From Streptomyces sp. LX-29 (GTDB lineage Bacteria > Actinomycetota > Actinomycetes > Streptomycetales > Streptomycetaceae), in contig NZ_CP089746.1 of assembly GCF_029541745.1 (NCBI RefSeq), positions 4,659,559 to 4,723,558 of the forward strand: a DNA stretch of 64,000 bases, given 5' to 3'. The translations under genes were made by a program, and so were the position numbers. The notes under the pieces are model-generated. The model was not told the origin of the DNA, did no database searches, and was given only the letters and a program-made list of their open reading frames with translations. Below are positions 50,111 to 58,878 of this stretch, piece after piece; the stretch's first letter is position 1; the number at the start of each line of letters is the position of its first letter.

Positions 50111-51684
50111 CACTTCCACCACGGCTTCGGCTTGGGGTCTCCCGCGTTCGGCAGCTGCACGGCTTCGGCGTTCGGCAGGGTGTCGTCCGAGGCGCCCTGC
50201 ATGTGGTTGTTGATGAAGTCGTCCTCGCTCACCCACGTGGTGTGGCCCCAGGGGTTGTAGACCTGGAGCTTGTCTCCTTCGTGGCCGATGATCACCAACT
50301 CGTGACCGTACTTCGGTCCCCGGACGATGATCGGGACCGGCTTCCCCTCGTCCACCGCCGAATGGATCGCGGGAAGGATGTTGCGGCGGTCCTCGGCGTT
50401 CTCGAGGTCGCGCGTCTCGTACGACCCGCCGATGTGGGGGCTGACCTCCTCCTTGGCCACCTGTCGGCTCTCGCTGTCGGTCATGCCCTCGCCGTCCCCT
50501 TCGCGCTTGTCGTACACACGCTCCTGCTCGTCGTGCAGTCGCTCGATGAACGCGTTGGGGTTGTCGTACTTGGGATCACCGGGGTGCCCGCCCGAGGTGA
50601 TCTCCAGGGCGTAGAGCGGGTCGACCATGGCGCGTGCCGTGACGGTCGAGGACGCCACGCAGGTCGGGCCCTTCTGCTCCCACTCCTTGGCCTGGCCGCC
50701 GCCCCAGTTGAAAGCCACCTTCTGGCTGTCGTCGCCGTACTTCTTCGTGTCGCCGGGGCGGTTCACGACAGGCGTCAGGTGCTGCTGGAGCCAGTTGGGA
50801 TCGTCGCCGAAGGGGTGGATCTTCTTGCCGAACTCCTGGACCTCCTTCAGGCTGTAGCCGGCGGCCAGGCTCTTCATCAGATAGGCCCGCTCCTCCGGGG
50901 ACTTGGCCTGGGAGAGCAGCGTGTTGAAGGCGCGCTCGTCCTCCTTGTTCATCCGCTCCATGCGGTCGGAGGCGCGGCGCAGGTCGTTCGCGCTGAGGAT
51001 CTCGTTCAGCTCGGGGTCGCCGCCGGGGACCGAGGCGTCGGCGAGGACGAGGCGGTCGGCGTCGGTGAGGTCTCCGGTACCGGCCTTGACCGCGCGGGCG
51101 TCGGAGGCCAACTTGTCGAGCTCGCGGACGGCCCGCCGGCTGGCCTCCTCGGCCTGGCCGGCCGCTCTGATCAGCTGCCCGAGGCCGTCGTTGGTCGCGG
51201 TGTGCGCCTCGGTGAGGGTCTCCTCGTCGGGGGCTTTGCCGCTCTTGCTCGCCAGCAGCTTGTGGGCGTGGTGCAGCGCGGTGACGCCGAACTCGTGGGT
51301 GGACTGGGCCTCCCTGATGCCCTCGGAGAGCAGCAGCAACTCCTTGCTCGCCGCGAGGAACTTGGGGCCGATCCGGCCGGCGAGGCGGTGGGCGGCGCCG
51401 ATGACGTCCTGGGCCGCCTCGCTCGCCTTGCCGACCCAGACCTCCGGCAGCGCGCCGACGTAGACCGCCTCCACGTCCGTGGAGACCGTCTCCACCTCGT
51501 CCGCCGCGGTCCGGTAGGCCTTGGCCTTGCCCGCGACGAAGTCGGGGTTGCCGGAGGGCCCGGGGACCTCCAACGCCTTGCAGATGGCGGCGTTCAGCTT
51601 CAGATAGCCGAAGATGCCGAACGGGAGGGAGGAGATGTCCTTCTGTATGTCCTCGAACCGCTTCTTCGCGCTCTTGTCCGTCAT
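50107..51684 (-). CDS. WXG-headed papain-like cysteine peptidase, candidate type VII effector
   Basis: A 525-aa multidomain protein. The N-terminal ~150 residues are helical with a WxG turn (W83-V84-G85 in 'ALPEVWVGKASEAAQ'), as in WXG100/LXG secretion domains. A long helical middle (about 150-310) follows, then a C-terminal C39/papain-like domain. Its likely catalytic residues are Cys342 ('EQKGPTCVASSTVTARAM', with an upstream Gln for the oxyanion hole), His461 ('KYGHELVIIGHEG') and Asn477 ('QVYNPWGHTTWV'). There is no Sec signal, as expected for type VII substrates. Coupled by ATGA to the WXG gene and by GTGA to the inhibitor. The target is unknown; toxin, immunity-linked protease or processing enzyme are possible. 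Confidence 0.75.
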   Translation of the reverse strand: MTDKSAKKRFEDIQKDISSLPFGIFGYLKLNAAICKALEVPGPSGNPDFVAGKAKAYRTAADEVETVSTDVEAVYVGALPEVWVGKASEAAQDVIGAAHRLAGRIGPKFLAASKELLLLSEGIREAQSTHEFGVTALHHAHKLLASKSGKAPDEETLTEAHTATNDGLGQLIRAAGQAEEASRRAVRELDKLASDARAVKAGTGDLTDADRLVLADASVPGGDPELNEILSANDLRRASDRMERMNKEDERAFNTLLSQAKSPEERAYLMKSLAAGYSLKEVQEFGKKIHPFGDDPNWLQQHLTPVVNRPGDTKKYGDDSQKVAFNWGGGQAKEWEQKGPTCVASSTVTARAMVDPLYALEITSGGHPGDPKYDNPNAFIERLHDEQERVYDKREGDGEGMTDSESRQVAKEEVSPHIGGSYETRDLENAEDRRNILPAIHSAVDEGKPVPIIVRGPKYGHELVIIGHEGDKLQVYNPWGHTTWVSEDDFINNHMQGASDDTLPNAEAVQLPNAGDPKPKPWWKW

Positions 51685-52070
51685 CGCCGCCCGTCCCCCG
51701 AGATGCCGTCCAGGTACGCGTTCCGGGTGCCCCGCAGGTCGTCCGCGACACCCTTGTTGTGCGTTCCGAAGGCGTTGGCGCTGGTCCCGATCTTCGCGTG
51801 GAGCTCGCGCAGCGCCCCGGCGAGAGTGGCGCACTCGCCGTTCCAGGCGCCGGCGAAGGAGGTGAAGGAGAGGCCCGCCCCGTACTCGCCGAACTGGGTG
51901 GCGGTGAAGAGGTCGGCGGCGATGCCACCGAGTGGATCCCAGCCCCCGCCGCTTCCGCCCCCGAGCGACTTCGTGACCGCGTCGAGGTCGCCCGCTGCTC
52001 TGGTCAACCGGTCGCTCGCACTGAGCGTCTCGCCCTTCTGGATGCCGAAATCGGAGCCGTTCAGCGACAC
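51681..52070 (-). CDS. WXG100-like protein, candidate secretion partner
   Basis: A 129-aa helical protein. 'LSASDRLTRAAGDLDAVTKSL' forms helix 1, a Gly-rich loop follows, and the WxG turn is W76-N77-G78 ('FAGAWNGECATLAGALRELH'), then helix 2 and 'GTHNKGVADDLRGTRNAYL'. This is an EsxA/EsxB-like hairpin with an enlarged loop. In type VII systems such proteins pair with a larger WXG-domain effector for export. It is the first gene of the unit, with GGAGGATCT before the GTG at 52070, and overlaps the effector gene (ATGA). No ESX core genes (eccC, eccD) are in the window. Confidence 0.75.
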   Translation of the reverse strand: MSLNGSDFGIQKGETLSASDRLTRAAGDLDAVTKSLGGGSGGGWDPLGGIAADLFTATQFGEYGAGLSFTSFAGAWNGECATLAGALRELHAKIGTSANAFGTHNKGVADDLRGTRNAYLDGISGDGRR

Positions 52071-52268
52071 CAGATCCTCCCCCTGAGCCTTGAGTGACGA
52101 TTTTCCGCCAAGATCACGCGGGCCCGCAGCCTACCGTCTGGCTGACCGGACGCCGTCAAGACGGAGCGGCGAGCGCCCGGGTGTGCGGGGGCCAGGTCAT
52201 CGGCGTGAATATGGATGATCGTCCAAAGGTGGGCGGGCGCCGGTGCCGCGGGCGTTTACCCTGGGGTG

Positions 52269-53408
52269 GTGACTTTCCCGGTAGTCGGCATGGTCGGCGG
52301 CGGCCAGCTCGCGCGCATGACCCACGAGGCGGGCATCCCCCTCGGCATCAAGTTCAAGCTGCTCAGCGACACTCCGCAGGACTCGGCGGCGCAGGTGGTC
52401 AGCGAGGTCGTCATCGGCGACTACCGCGACCTGGAGACACTTCGTGCTTTCGCACAAGGCTGCGATGTGATCACCTTCGATCACGAGCACGTCCCGGCCG
52501 AGCACCTGCGGGCCCTGGAGGCGGACGGCGTCGTCATCCGCCCCGGCGTCGAGGCGCTGCTGCACGCCCAGGACAAGGGCGTCATGCGGGACCGGCTCAG
52601 CGAGATCGGCATCTCCTGCCCCCGCTACCGCATCGTGGCGGACCCCGCGGACGTCGTCCGGTTCGCGGAGGAGGGCGACGGGTTCCCCGTCGTCCTCAAG
52701 ACCGTGCGCGGCGGCTACGACGGCAAGGGCGTCTGGGTCGTCCGGAATGTGGATGAGGCCGCCGAGCCCTTCCGCGCCGGCGTGCCCGTCCTCGCCGAGG
52801 AGAAGGTCGACTTCGTCCGCGAGCTGGCGGCCAACGTGGTGCGGTCCCCGCACGGGCAGGCCGTCGCCTACCCCGTCGTGGAGTCGATCCAGGTCGACGG
52901 CGTCTGCGACACGGTGATCGCCCCCGCCCCCGGGCTCTCCGAGGCCCGCTCCGCCGAGGCCCAGCGGATGGCGCTGCGCATCGCCAAGGAGCTGGGCGTC
53001 GTGGGCCACCTGGCCGTCGAGCTGTTCGAGACCCGAGACGGCCGGATCCTCGTCAACGAGCTGGCCATGCGCCCGCACAACTCCGGACACTGGACCCAGG
53101 ACGGGGCCGTGACCTCGCAGTTCGCCAACCATGTGCGCGCGGTGCTGGACCTGCCGCTCGGCGACCCGCGCCCCCGCGCCCGGTGGACCGTGATGGCCAA
53201 CGTCCTCGGCGGCGACTACCCCGACATGTACGCGGCCTACCTGCACTGCATGGCCCGCGACCCGGGACTCAAAATCCACATGTATGGCAAGGATGTGAAG
53301 CCGGGTCGTAAGGTCGGCCACGTCAATACCCACGGCGACGACCTGGCCGAGGTGCGCGAGCGCGCCCGGCACGCCGCCGACTACCTCCGAGGGACCATCA
53401 CCGAATGA
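52269..53408 (+). CDS. purK: N5-carboxyaminoimidazole ribonucleotide synthase
   Basis: An ATP-grasp enzyme of 379 aa for purine synthesis: it makes N5-CAIR from AIR, bicarbonate and ATP. Features are 'VVGMVGGGQLARMTHEAGI' (N-terminal loop), 'DVITFDHEHVPAEHLRAL', 'VVLKTVRGGYDGKGVWVV' (ATP-grasp lysine and glycine loop), 'ILVNELAMRPHNSGHWTQDG' and 'VLGGDYPDM'. The start GTG at 52269 fits the family; there is no strong upstream ribosome site. It overlaps purE by 4 bp (ATGA), giving the classical purK-purE pair. Confidence 0.96.
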   Translation: MTFPVVGMVGGGQLARMTHEAGIPLGIKFKLLSDTPQDSAAQVVSEVVIGDYRDLETLRAFAQGCDVITFDHEHVPAEHLRALEADGVVIRPGVEALLHAQDKGVMRDRLSEIGISCPRYRIVADPADVVRFAEEGDGFPVVLKTVRGGYDGKGVWVVRNVDEAAEPFRAGVPVLAEEKVDFVRELAANVVRSPHGQAVAYPVVESIQVDGVCDTVIAPAPGLSEARSAEAQRMALRIAKELGVVGHLAVELFETRDGRILVNELAMRPHNSGHWTQDGAVTSQFANHVRAVLDLPLGDPRPRARWTVMANVLGGDYPDMYAAYLHCMARDPGLKIHMYGKDVKPGRKVGHVNTHGDDLAEVRERARHAADYLRGTITE

Positions 53409-53941
53409 CTCACTCCGCCACCGGCCCCGTCGTCGGCATCGTCATGGGCTCCGACTCCGACTGGCCCGTCATGGAGGCCGCGGCCAAGGCCCTCGAGGAG
53501 TTCGAGGTGGCGTACGAGGTCGACGTGGTCTCCGCGCACCGCATGCCGCGCGAGATGGTCGCGTACGGGGAGAACGCCGCCTCCCGTGGCCTGAAGGTGA
53601 TCATCGCGGGCGCGGGTGGCGCGGCGCACCTCCCCGGCATGCTGGCCTCGGTCACCCCGCTGCCGGTGATCGGCGTGCCGGTCCCGCTGAAGTACCTGGA
53701 CGGCATGGACTCGCTGCTGTCCATCGTCCAGATGCCGGCCGGGGTCCCGGTCGCCACGGTCTCCGTCGGCGGCGCCCGCAACGCCGGGCTGCTGGCAGCC
53801 CGCATCCTGGCGACGCACGACGCCGAACTGATGGAGCGGATGCGGCACTTCCAGGAGGAGCTCAACGAGCAGGCCACCGAGAAGGGCAAGCGGCTGCGCG
53901 CGAAGGTGGACGGCGCGGGGAAGTTCGGCTTCGGCAAGTAG
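53405..53941 (+). CDS. purE: N5-carboxyaminoimidazole ribonucleotide mutase
   Basis: Class I PurE of 178 aa, which moves the carboxyl group of N5-CAIR to C4 giving CAIR. The conserved N-terminus 'VVGIVMGSDSDWPVMEAA', 'VVSAHRMPREMVAY' with the catalytic His, 'AGAGGAAHLPGMLASVTPLPVIGVP' (key part GAGGAAHLPGM) and 'SIVQMPAGVPVATV' are all present. A basic C-terminal tail ('KGKRLRAKVDGAGKFGFGK') is a streptomycete extension. It is coupled to purK. Confidence 0.96.
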   Translation: MTHSATGPVVGIVMGSDSDWPVMEAAAKALEEFEVAYEVDVVSAHRMPREMVAYGENAASRGLKVIIAGAGGAAHLPGMLASVTPLPVIGVPVPLKYLDGMDSLLSIVQMPAGVPVATVSVGGARNAGLLAARILATHDAELMERMRHFQEELNEQATEKGKRLRAKVDGAGKFGFGK

Positions 53942-54102
53942 CCACGGGCCGGCGGGCATCCGGGGCCGCGCCCCGGGCCCCCTTACCGGGCCGGGGCCTC
54001 GTCCCCGGGCCCCGTACCGGCCTCCGCCGGCCCTCGCGCCGGCCCGGTACCCCCGGCCCTTCGAGGCGTGACTTCGGCGGGGGCGCGTACGAGGATGGGG
54101 CG

Positions 54103-55290
54103 ATGACCACCTCCCTCGCACAGGCCCGCGAACTGCTGGCCGCCCACCCCGTCGTCGACGGCCACAACGACCTCCCCTGGGCGCTGCGCCAGCAGGTCCG
54201 CTACGACCTGGATCGTTGCGACATCGCCGCCGATCAGCGGGGCCGGCTGCACACCGACATCCCCCGGCTGCGGGCCGGCGGCGTCGGGGGACAGTTCTGG
54301 TCGGTGTACGTCCGCGCCGACATGAGCGGGGACACGGCGGTCAGCGCCACCCTCGAACAGATCGACGTGGTCCGGAGGCTGGCCGAGCGCCACCCTGACG
54401 ATCTGCGACTCGCGTACACCGCCGACGACATGGAGGCGGCCCGCGCGGACGGCAGGATCGCCTCCCTCATGGGCGCTGAGGGCGGTCACAGCATCAACTG
54501 TTCGCTGGCCACCCTGCGCGCCCTGTACCGGCTGGGCGTCCGCTATATGACGCTCACTCACAACGACAACGTCCCGTGGGCCGACTCGGCGACCGACGAG
54601 CCGCGGGCGAACGGCCTCACCCGCTTCGGCGAGGAGGTGGTCCGGGAGATGAACCGGATCGGGATGCTCGTCGACCTCTCCCACGTCTCCGCCGACACCA
54701 TGCGAAACGCGCTGCGGGTGACCGAGGCCCCGGTGGTCTTCTCGCACTCCTCCGCCCGCGCCGTCTGCGACCACGTGCGCAACATCCCGGACGACGTGCT
54801 GGAGCTGCTGCCGGGCAACGGCGGCCTGGCGATGGCCACCTTCGTGCCGAAGTTCATCCTCCCGGAGGCCGTGGCCTGGACGCGGAACGCGGAGGAGAAC
54901 ATGCGCGCGCACGGGCTGCACCCGCTGGACACCACCCCCGCCGCCATGAAGGTCCACAGCGCCTACGAGTCGGCCAATCCGCGCCCGGTGGCCACCGCCG
55001 CCACGGTCGCCGACCATCTGGACCACATGCGCGAGGTGGCGGGCGTCGACCACATCGGCATCGGCGGCGACTTCGACGGCACCGCCTTCACCCCGGCCGG
55101 CCTGGACGACGTCGCCGGCTACCCCAACCTGATCGCGGAGCTGCTGGACCGCAGGTGGTCCACGACCGACCTGGCCAAGCTCACCTGGCAGAACGCCGTC
55201 CGCACGCTAAGGGCCGCCGAGGACGTGGCACGGGAGCTCCAGACCCGCCGCGGTCCGTCGATCGCGACGATCGAGGACCTGGACGGCTGA
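54103..55290 (+). CDS. Membrane-dipeptidase-type (M19) dipeptidase
   Basis: A 395-aa zinc dipeptidase of the renal dipeptidase family. Metal ligands are in 'HPVVDGHNDLPWALRQ' (HxD), Glu in 'LMGAEGGHSINC', 'GMLVDLSHVSADTM' and 'PVVFSHSSARAVCDH'; 'HIGIGGDFDGTAFTP' is the final conserved segment. No signal peptide is seen, so it is cytoplasmic here, acting in peptide turnover. The ATG is 161 bp after purE; the stretch between is CCGG-rich and may hold a weak terminator. Monocistronic. Confidence 0.94.
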   Translation: MTTSLAQARELLAAHPVVDGHNDLPWALRQQVRYDLDRCDIAADQRGRLHTDIPRLRAGGVGGQFWSVYVRADMSGDTAVSATLEQIDVVRRLAERHPDDLRLAYTADDMEAARADGRIASLMGAEGGHSINCSLATLRALYRLGVRYMTLTHNDNVPWADSATDEPRANGLTRFGEEVVREMNRIGMLVDLSHVSADTMRNALRVTEAPVVFSHSSARAVCDHVRNIPDDVLELLPGNGGLAMATFVPKFILPEAVAWTRNAEENMRAHGLHPLDTTPAAMKVHSAYESANPRPVATAATVADHLDHMREVAGVDHIGIGGDFDGTAFTPAGLDDVAGYPNLIAELLDRRWSTTDLAKLTWQNAVRTLRAAEDVARELQTRRGPSIATIEDLDG

Positions 55291-55439
55291 TCGCCCGCCG
55301 CGGGCGCCTGTGGCTTGGTCCGTCCGGCGTCGGGCCCGCGGCTTGGTCCGTCCGGCGTCGGGGTCGCGGCCGGCCTGGCACCGCGAACCCCCGCCGCGAT
55401 GGTCGTTCGCCCTCGCGGCGGGATGAGGGCCGTTGGCGG

Positions 55440-56780
55440 TCAGGCCGTCGGGCGGCCCAGGGCGCGGAAGTCCCAGCCGGCCTCGCGCCAGCGGGACGGG
55501 TCGAGCGCGTTGCGCCCGTCCAGGATGCGGCGCTCGGCCACGACCGCCCCCAGCGCCTCCGGGTCCAGCTCGCGGAACTCGCCCCACTCGGTCAGGTGCA
55601 GCACTACCTGGGCCCCGCGCGCGGCCTCCAGCGCGCTGGGCGCGTAGGCGAGGGTGGGGAAGACGGCGCGGGCGTTGTCCATGCCCTTGGGGTCGTAGAC
55701 GGTGACCTGTCCGCCCTGGAGGTGTATCTGTCCGGCGACGTTGAGCGCGGGGGAGTCCCGTACGTCGTCCGAGTCCGGCTTGAAGGTGGCGCCGAGCACG
55801 GCGACCGTCGTGCCGAGGAAGGAGCCGCCGACGGCCTCGCGGGCCAGCTCGACCATCTGCCCGCGCCGCCGCATGTTGATCGAGTCGACCTCGCGCAGGA
55901 AGGTGAGCGCCTGGTCCACGCCGAGCTCGCCGGCGCGCGCCATGAAGGCCCGGATGTCCTTGGGGAGGCAGCCGCCGCCGAAGCCGATGCCGGCCCGCAG
56001 GAACTTGCGGCCGATCCGGTCGTCGTGCCCGATGGCCTCGGCGAGCTTGACCACGTCGCCGTCGGCCGCCTCGCAGACCTCCGCCATGGCGTTGATGAAG
56101 GAGATCTTGGTGGCGAGGAAGGAGTTGGCGGCGGTCTTCACCAGCTCGGCGGTCGGGTAGTCGGTGACCACGAAGGGCGTGCCCTCGCCGAGCGGCGTCG
56201 CGTACACCTCGCGCAGCAGCTTCTCGGCCCGGTCGCTGCCGACGCCCGCGACGATGCGGTCCGGGCGCAGGGTGTCCTGGACGGCGAACCCCTCGCGCAG
56301 GAACTCCGGGTTCCAGGCCAGCTCGGCGTCGGCGCCCGCCGGCGCCCGCTCGGCGAGCAGGGCCGCCAGCCGGGTCGCGCTGCCCACCGGCACGGTGGAC
56401 TTGCCGACCACCAGGCAGGGGCGGCGCAGCTGCGGGGCGAGCGAGGCGAAGGCGGCGTCGACGTAGGACATGTCGCAGGCGTACTCGCCGTGCTTCTGCG
56501 GGGTGTTCACGCAGACGAAGTGGACGTCGCCGAACTCGCCGACCTCCTCCCAGGAGGTGGTGAACCGCAGCCGCCCGGTGGACCCCGGGATGCCCGCCAC
56601 GTGCCGCTGGAGCAGCTCCTCCAGACCGGGCTCGTACATCGGCACCCGGCCGGCCGCCAGCATCTCGATCTTCTCCGGCACCACGTCCAGTCCCAGCACC
56701 TCGAAGCCGAGCTCAGCCATGGCCGCGGCGTGGGTGGCGCCGAGGTAGCCGGTGCCGATCACGGTGATCTTGAGGGCCAT
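55440..56780 (-). CDS. ugd: UDP-glucose 6-dehydrogenase family protein
   Basis: A 446-aa NAD-dependent nucleotide-sugar dehydrogenase that oxidises UDP-glucose to UDP-glucuronate in two steps. The NAD loop 'ITVIGTGYLGATHAAAMAE' is at the N-terminus. The catalytic Cys lies in 'IGFGGGCLPKDIRAFMA', with Lys and Glu in 'LVKTAANSFLATKISFINAM' and 'WNPEFLREG'; 'VLGATFKPDSDDVRDSPAL' is the C-terminal NAD-domain motif. The start at 56780 has GGAG upstream; a longer frame lacks support. UDP-glucuronate would feed teichuronic acid or other glycopolymer synthesis, in line with the LCP and glycosyltransferase genes nearby. Confidence 0.93.
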   Translation of the reverse strand: MALKITVIGTGYLGATHAAAMAELGFEVLGLDVVPEKIEMLAAGRVPMYEPGLEELLQRHVAGIPGSTGRLRFTTSWEEVGEFGDVHFVCVNTPQKHGEYACDMSYVDAAFASLAPQLRRPCLVVGKSTVPVGSATRLAALLAERAPAGADAELAWNPEFLREGFAVQDTLRPDRIVAGVGSDRAEKLLREVYATPLGEGTPFVVTDYPTAELVKTAANSFLATKISFINAMAEVCEAADGDVVKLAEAIGHDDRIGRKFLRAGIGFGGGCLPKDIRAFMARAGELGVDQALTFLREVDSINMRRRGQMVELAREAVGGSFLGTTVAVLGATFKPDSDDVRDSPALNVAGQIHLQGGQVTVYDPKGMDNARAVFPTLAYAPSALEAARGAQVVLHLTEWGEFRELDPEALGAVVAERRILDGRNALDPSRWREAGWDFRALGRPTA

Positions 56781-56974
56781 GCAGAGCTCCAGGTACGTGC
56801 GGGGTGGGACGGGGCGAGCATAGTCGGCACCCGGGCCGGGCAGGGCTGCCCCAGGGCCGGTACGGGCGGTGGCTGTCGGCAAGCTCACGTATGCCGGCCC
56901 GGGACGCCGCCCTAGACTCCGGTTGGCCCATTCGGCTACTTAACGGTAGTTAGCTCACAGGGGAGTGAGAAGCC

Positions 56975-58132
56975 TTGGCGGGATCCACGGAGTTCGACCT
57001 GTACCGGCCGTTGGAGGAGCACGAGATGCTCCGGGAGACGGTGCGTGCGCTGGCTGAGGCGAAGATCGCGCCGTTTGCGGCGGAGGTCGACGAGGAGGGT
57101 CGGTTCCCGCAGGAGGCGCTGGACGCGTTGGTCGCCAGTGAGCTGCACGCGGTGCATGTGCCGGAGTCGTACGGGGGTGCGGGGGCGGATGCGCTGGCGA
57201 CGGTGATCGTGATCGAGGAGGTCGCGCGGGTGTGCGCGTCGTCCTCGTTGATTCCGGCGGTGAACAAGCTGGGGTCGCTGCCGGTGATCCTGTCGGGTTC
57301 GGAGGAGCTGAAGAAGCGGTATCTGGGTCCGTTGGCCAAGGGCGATGCGATGTTCTCGTACTGCCTGTCGGAGCCGGAGGCGGGTTCGGACGCGGCGGGG
57401 ATGAAGACGCGTGCGGTGCGTGACGGTGATCATTGGGTGCTCAACGGTGTGAAGCGGTGGATCACCAATGCCGGGGTGTCGGAGTACTACACGGTGATGG
57501 CGGTCACCGACCCGGAGAAGCGGTCGAAGGGGATCTCCGCCTTCGTGGTGGAGAAGTCGGACGAGGGTGTGTCGTTCGGGGCGCCGGAGAAGAAGCTCGG
57601 GATCAAGGGTTCTCCGACGCGTGAGGTGTATCTGGACAATGTGCGGATTCCGGCGGATCGGATGATCGGTGCGGAGGGCACGGGGTTCGCGACGGCGATG
57701 AAGACGCTGGACCACACGCGGGTCACGATCGCGGCGCAGGCGTTGGGGATCGCGCAGGGGGCGCTGGACTACGCGAAGGGGTATGTCCAGGAGCGGAAGC
57801 AGTTCGGGAAGGCGATCGCGGACTTCCAGGGGATTCAGTTCATGTTGGCGGACATGGCGATGAAGCTGGAGGCGGCCCGGCAGCTGACGTACGCGGCCGC
57901 GGCGCGGTCGGAGCGGGTGGATGGCGATCTGACGTTCTACGGTGCGGCGGCGAAGTGTTTCGCGTCGGATGTGGCGATGGAGGTCACCACGGACGCGGTG
58001 CAGTTGCTGGGTGGGTACGGCTACACGCGGGACTACCCGGTGGAGCGGATGATGCGGGACGCGAAGATCACGCAAATCTACGAGGGGACCAACCAGGTCC
58101 AGCGCATCGTCATGGCCCGCAACCTCCCGTAG
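56975..58132 (+). CDS. Acyl-CoA dehydrogenase
   Basis: A 385-aa flavoprotein of the short/medium-chain type: 'MFSYCLSEPEAGSDAAGMKTRA' (FAD/substrate motif, key part CLSEPEAGSDA), 'WITNAGVSEYYTVMA', the catalytic base Glu near the C-terminus in 'KITQIYEGTNQVQRIVMARNL', and the arginine of 'RKQFGKAIADFQ'. It begins with the rare TTG (56975), with GGGGAG upstream. Its codon choice is unlike its neighbours: many codons end in T or use GGG and TTG, so GC3 is visibly lower through most of the gene (for example GGTGTGAAGCGGTGGATC). It is monocistronic and divergent from ugd, followed by a strong hairpin. Confidence 0.95.
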   Translation: MAGSTEFDLYRPLEEHEMLRETVRALAEAKIAPFAAEVDEEGRFPQEALDALVASELHAVHVPESYGGAGADALATVIVIEEVARVCASSSLIPAVNKLGSLPVILSGSEELKKRYLGPLAKGDAMFSYCLSEPEAGSDAAGMKTRAVRDGDHWVLNGVKRWITNAGVSEYYTVMAVTDPEKRSKGISAFVVEKSDEGVSFGAPEKKLGIKGSPTREVYLDNVRIPADRMIGAEGTGFATAMKTLDHTRVTIAAQALGIAQGALDYAKGYVQERKQFGKAIADFQGIQFMLADMAMKLEAARQLTYAAAARSERVDGDLTFYGAAAKCFASDVAMEVTTDAVQLLGGYGYTRDYPVERMMRDAKITQIYEGTNQVQRIVMARNLP

Positions 58133-58160
58133 CTCCTCCCGCAGTTCCACGGCGGTCACC

Positions 58161-58187
58161 AGGCCCCGGCCCCCGCGGCCGGGGCCT
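58161..58187 (+). terminator. Hairpin terminator after the acyl-CoA dehydrogenase gene
   Basis: AGGCCCCGGCC and GGCCGGGGCCT form an 11-bp perfect stem with a 5-nt loop, 28 bp after the stop codon. Confidence 0.75.
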
Positions 58188-58251
58188 CGTCGCGTCGTAC
58201 GGGGACAAAATCGCTGGCCGGACCGGGTGTCCGGGCGGCACGCTGGGCGCC

Positions 58252-58851
58252 ATGGAACCGCCCGTGCGCCAGATCCGCGCCCTGCACACCCCGGACACCG
58301 TCACCGTCTACCAGGCGTACGCCCCGCACCTCGGGCTGCCCGCGGCCCGCGACGGCCGCTTCCCGGCGGCCTGGAAGCGGGACCGGATGACGTGGATCAA
58401 GCCGTCGTTCCTGTGGATGATGTACCGCTGCGGCTGGGGTGCCAAGGAGGGCCAGGAGACCGTCCTGGCGATCGAGATCACCCGCGCGGGCTTCGAGTGG
58501 GCGCTGCGCAACGCCTGCCTCTCGCACTACGACAGCGCCGTCCACGCCGACCAGGCCGCCTGGAAGCGGGAGCTCCGGGAGGCGCCCGCGCGGGTGCAGT
58601 GGGACCCGGAGCGTGACCTGAGCCTGCGGCCGCTGTCGCACCGGTCGCTCCAGCTCGGCCTCGCGGGGGAGGCGGCGCGGCGGTACGCCGACGAGTGGAC
58701 CGTCGGCATCACCGACGTCACCCCGCTCGCCCACGAGATCCACGCCCTGGTGCGGGCGGGGGAGACGGAGCGGGCCGCCTCGCTGTTGCCAGCGGAGCGG
58801 CCCTACACCCTCGCGGACGGGCCGTCGGCCCGGCTGCGGATGGTCGACTGA
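58252..58851 (+). CDS. DUF4291 domain protein
   Basis: A 199-aa soluble protein that matches DUF4291 along its whole length: 'RQIRALHTPDTVTVYQAYAP' at the start, 'WKRDRMTWIKPSFLWMMYRC' (very characteristic), 'VLAIEITRAGFEWALRNACLSH' (key part EITRAGFEWAL), 'VQWDPERDLSLRPL' and 'RSLQLGLAGEAARRYADEW'. The function is unknown; the family is widespread and usually monocistronic. No ribosome site of note precedes the ATG at 58252. Convergent with the LCP gene at 58879. Confidence 0.92.
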   Translation: MEPPVRQIRALHTPDTVTVYQAYAPHLGLPAARDGRFPAAWKRDRMTWIKPSFLWMMYRCGWGAKEGQETVLAIEITRAGFEWALRNACLSHYDSAVHADQAAWKRELREAPARVQWDPERDLSLRPLSHRSLQLGLAGEAARRYADEWTVGITDVTPLAHEIHALVRAGETERAASLLPAERPYTLADGPSARLRMVD

Positions 58852-58878
58852 TCGGTCGGCCCGGTCGGCCCGGTCGCC

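Noticed and set aside
50110..50236. Longer N-terminus for the inhibitor protein (start at 50236)
   Set aside because: The extra 42 residues are Arg/His-rich and overlap the peptidase gene in another phase. The GTG at 50110 overlaps the peptidase stop and leads directly into the membrane helix.
53960..53976. Terminator after purE
   Set aside because: The CCGGGGC/GCCCCGG stem is only 7 bp with a 3-nt loop in a stretch where many such pairings occur by chance.
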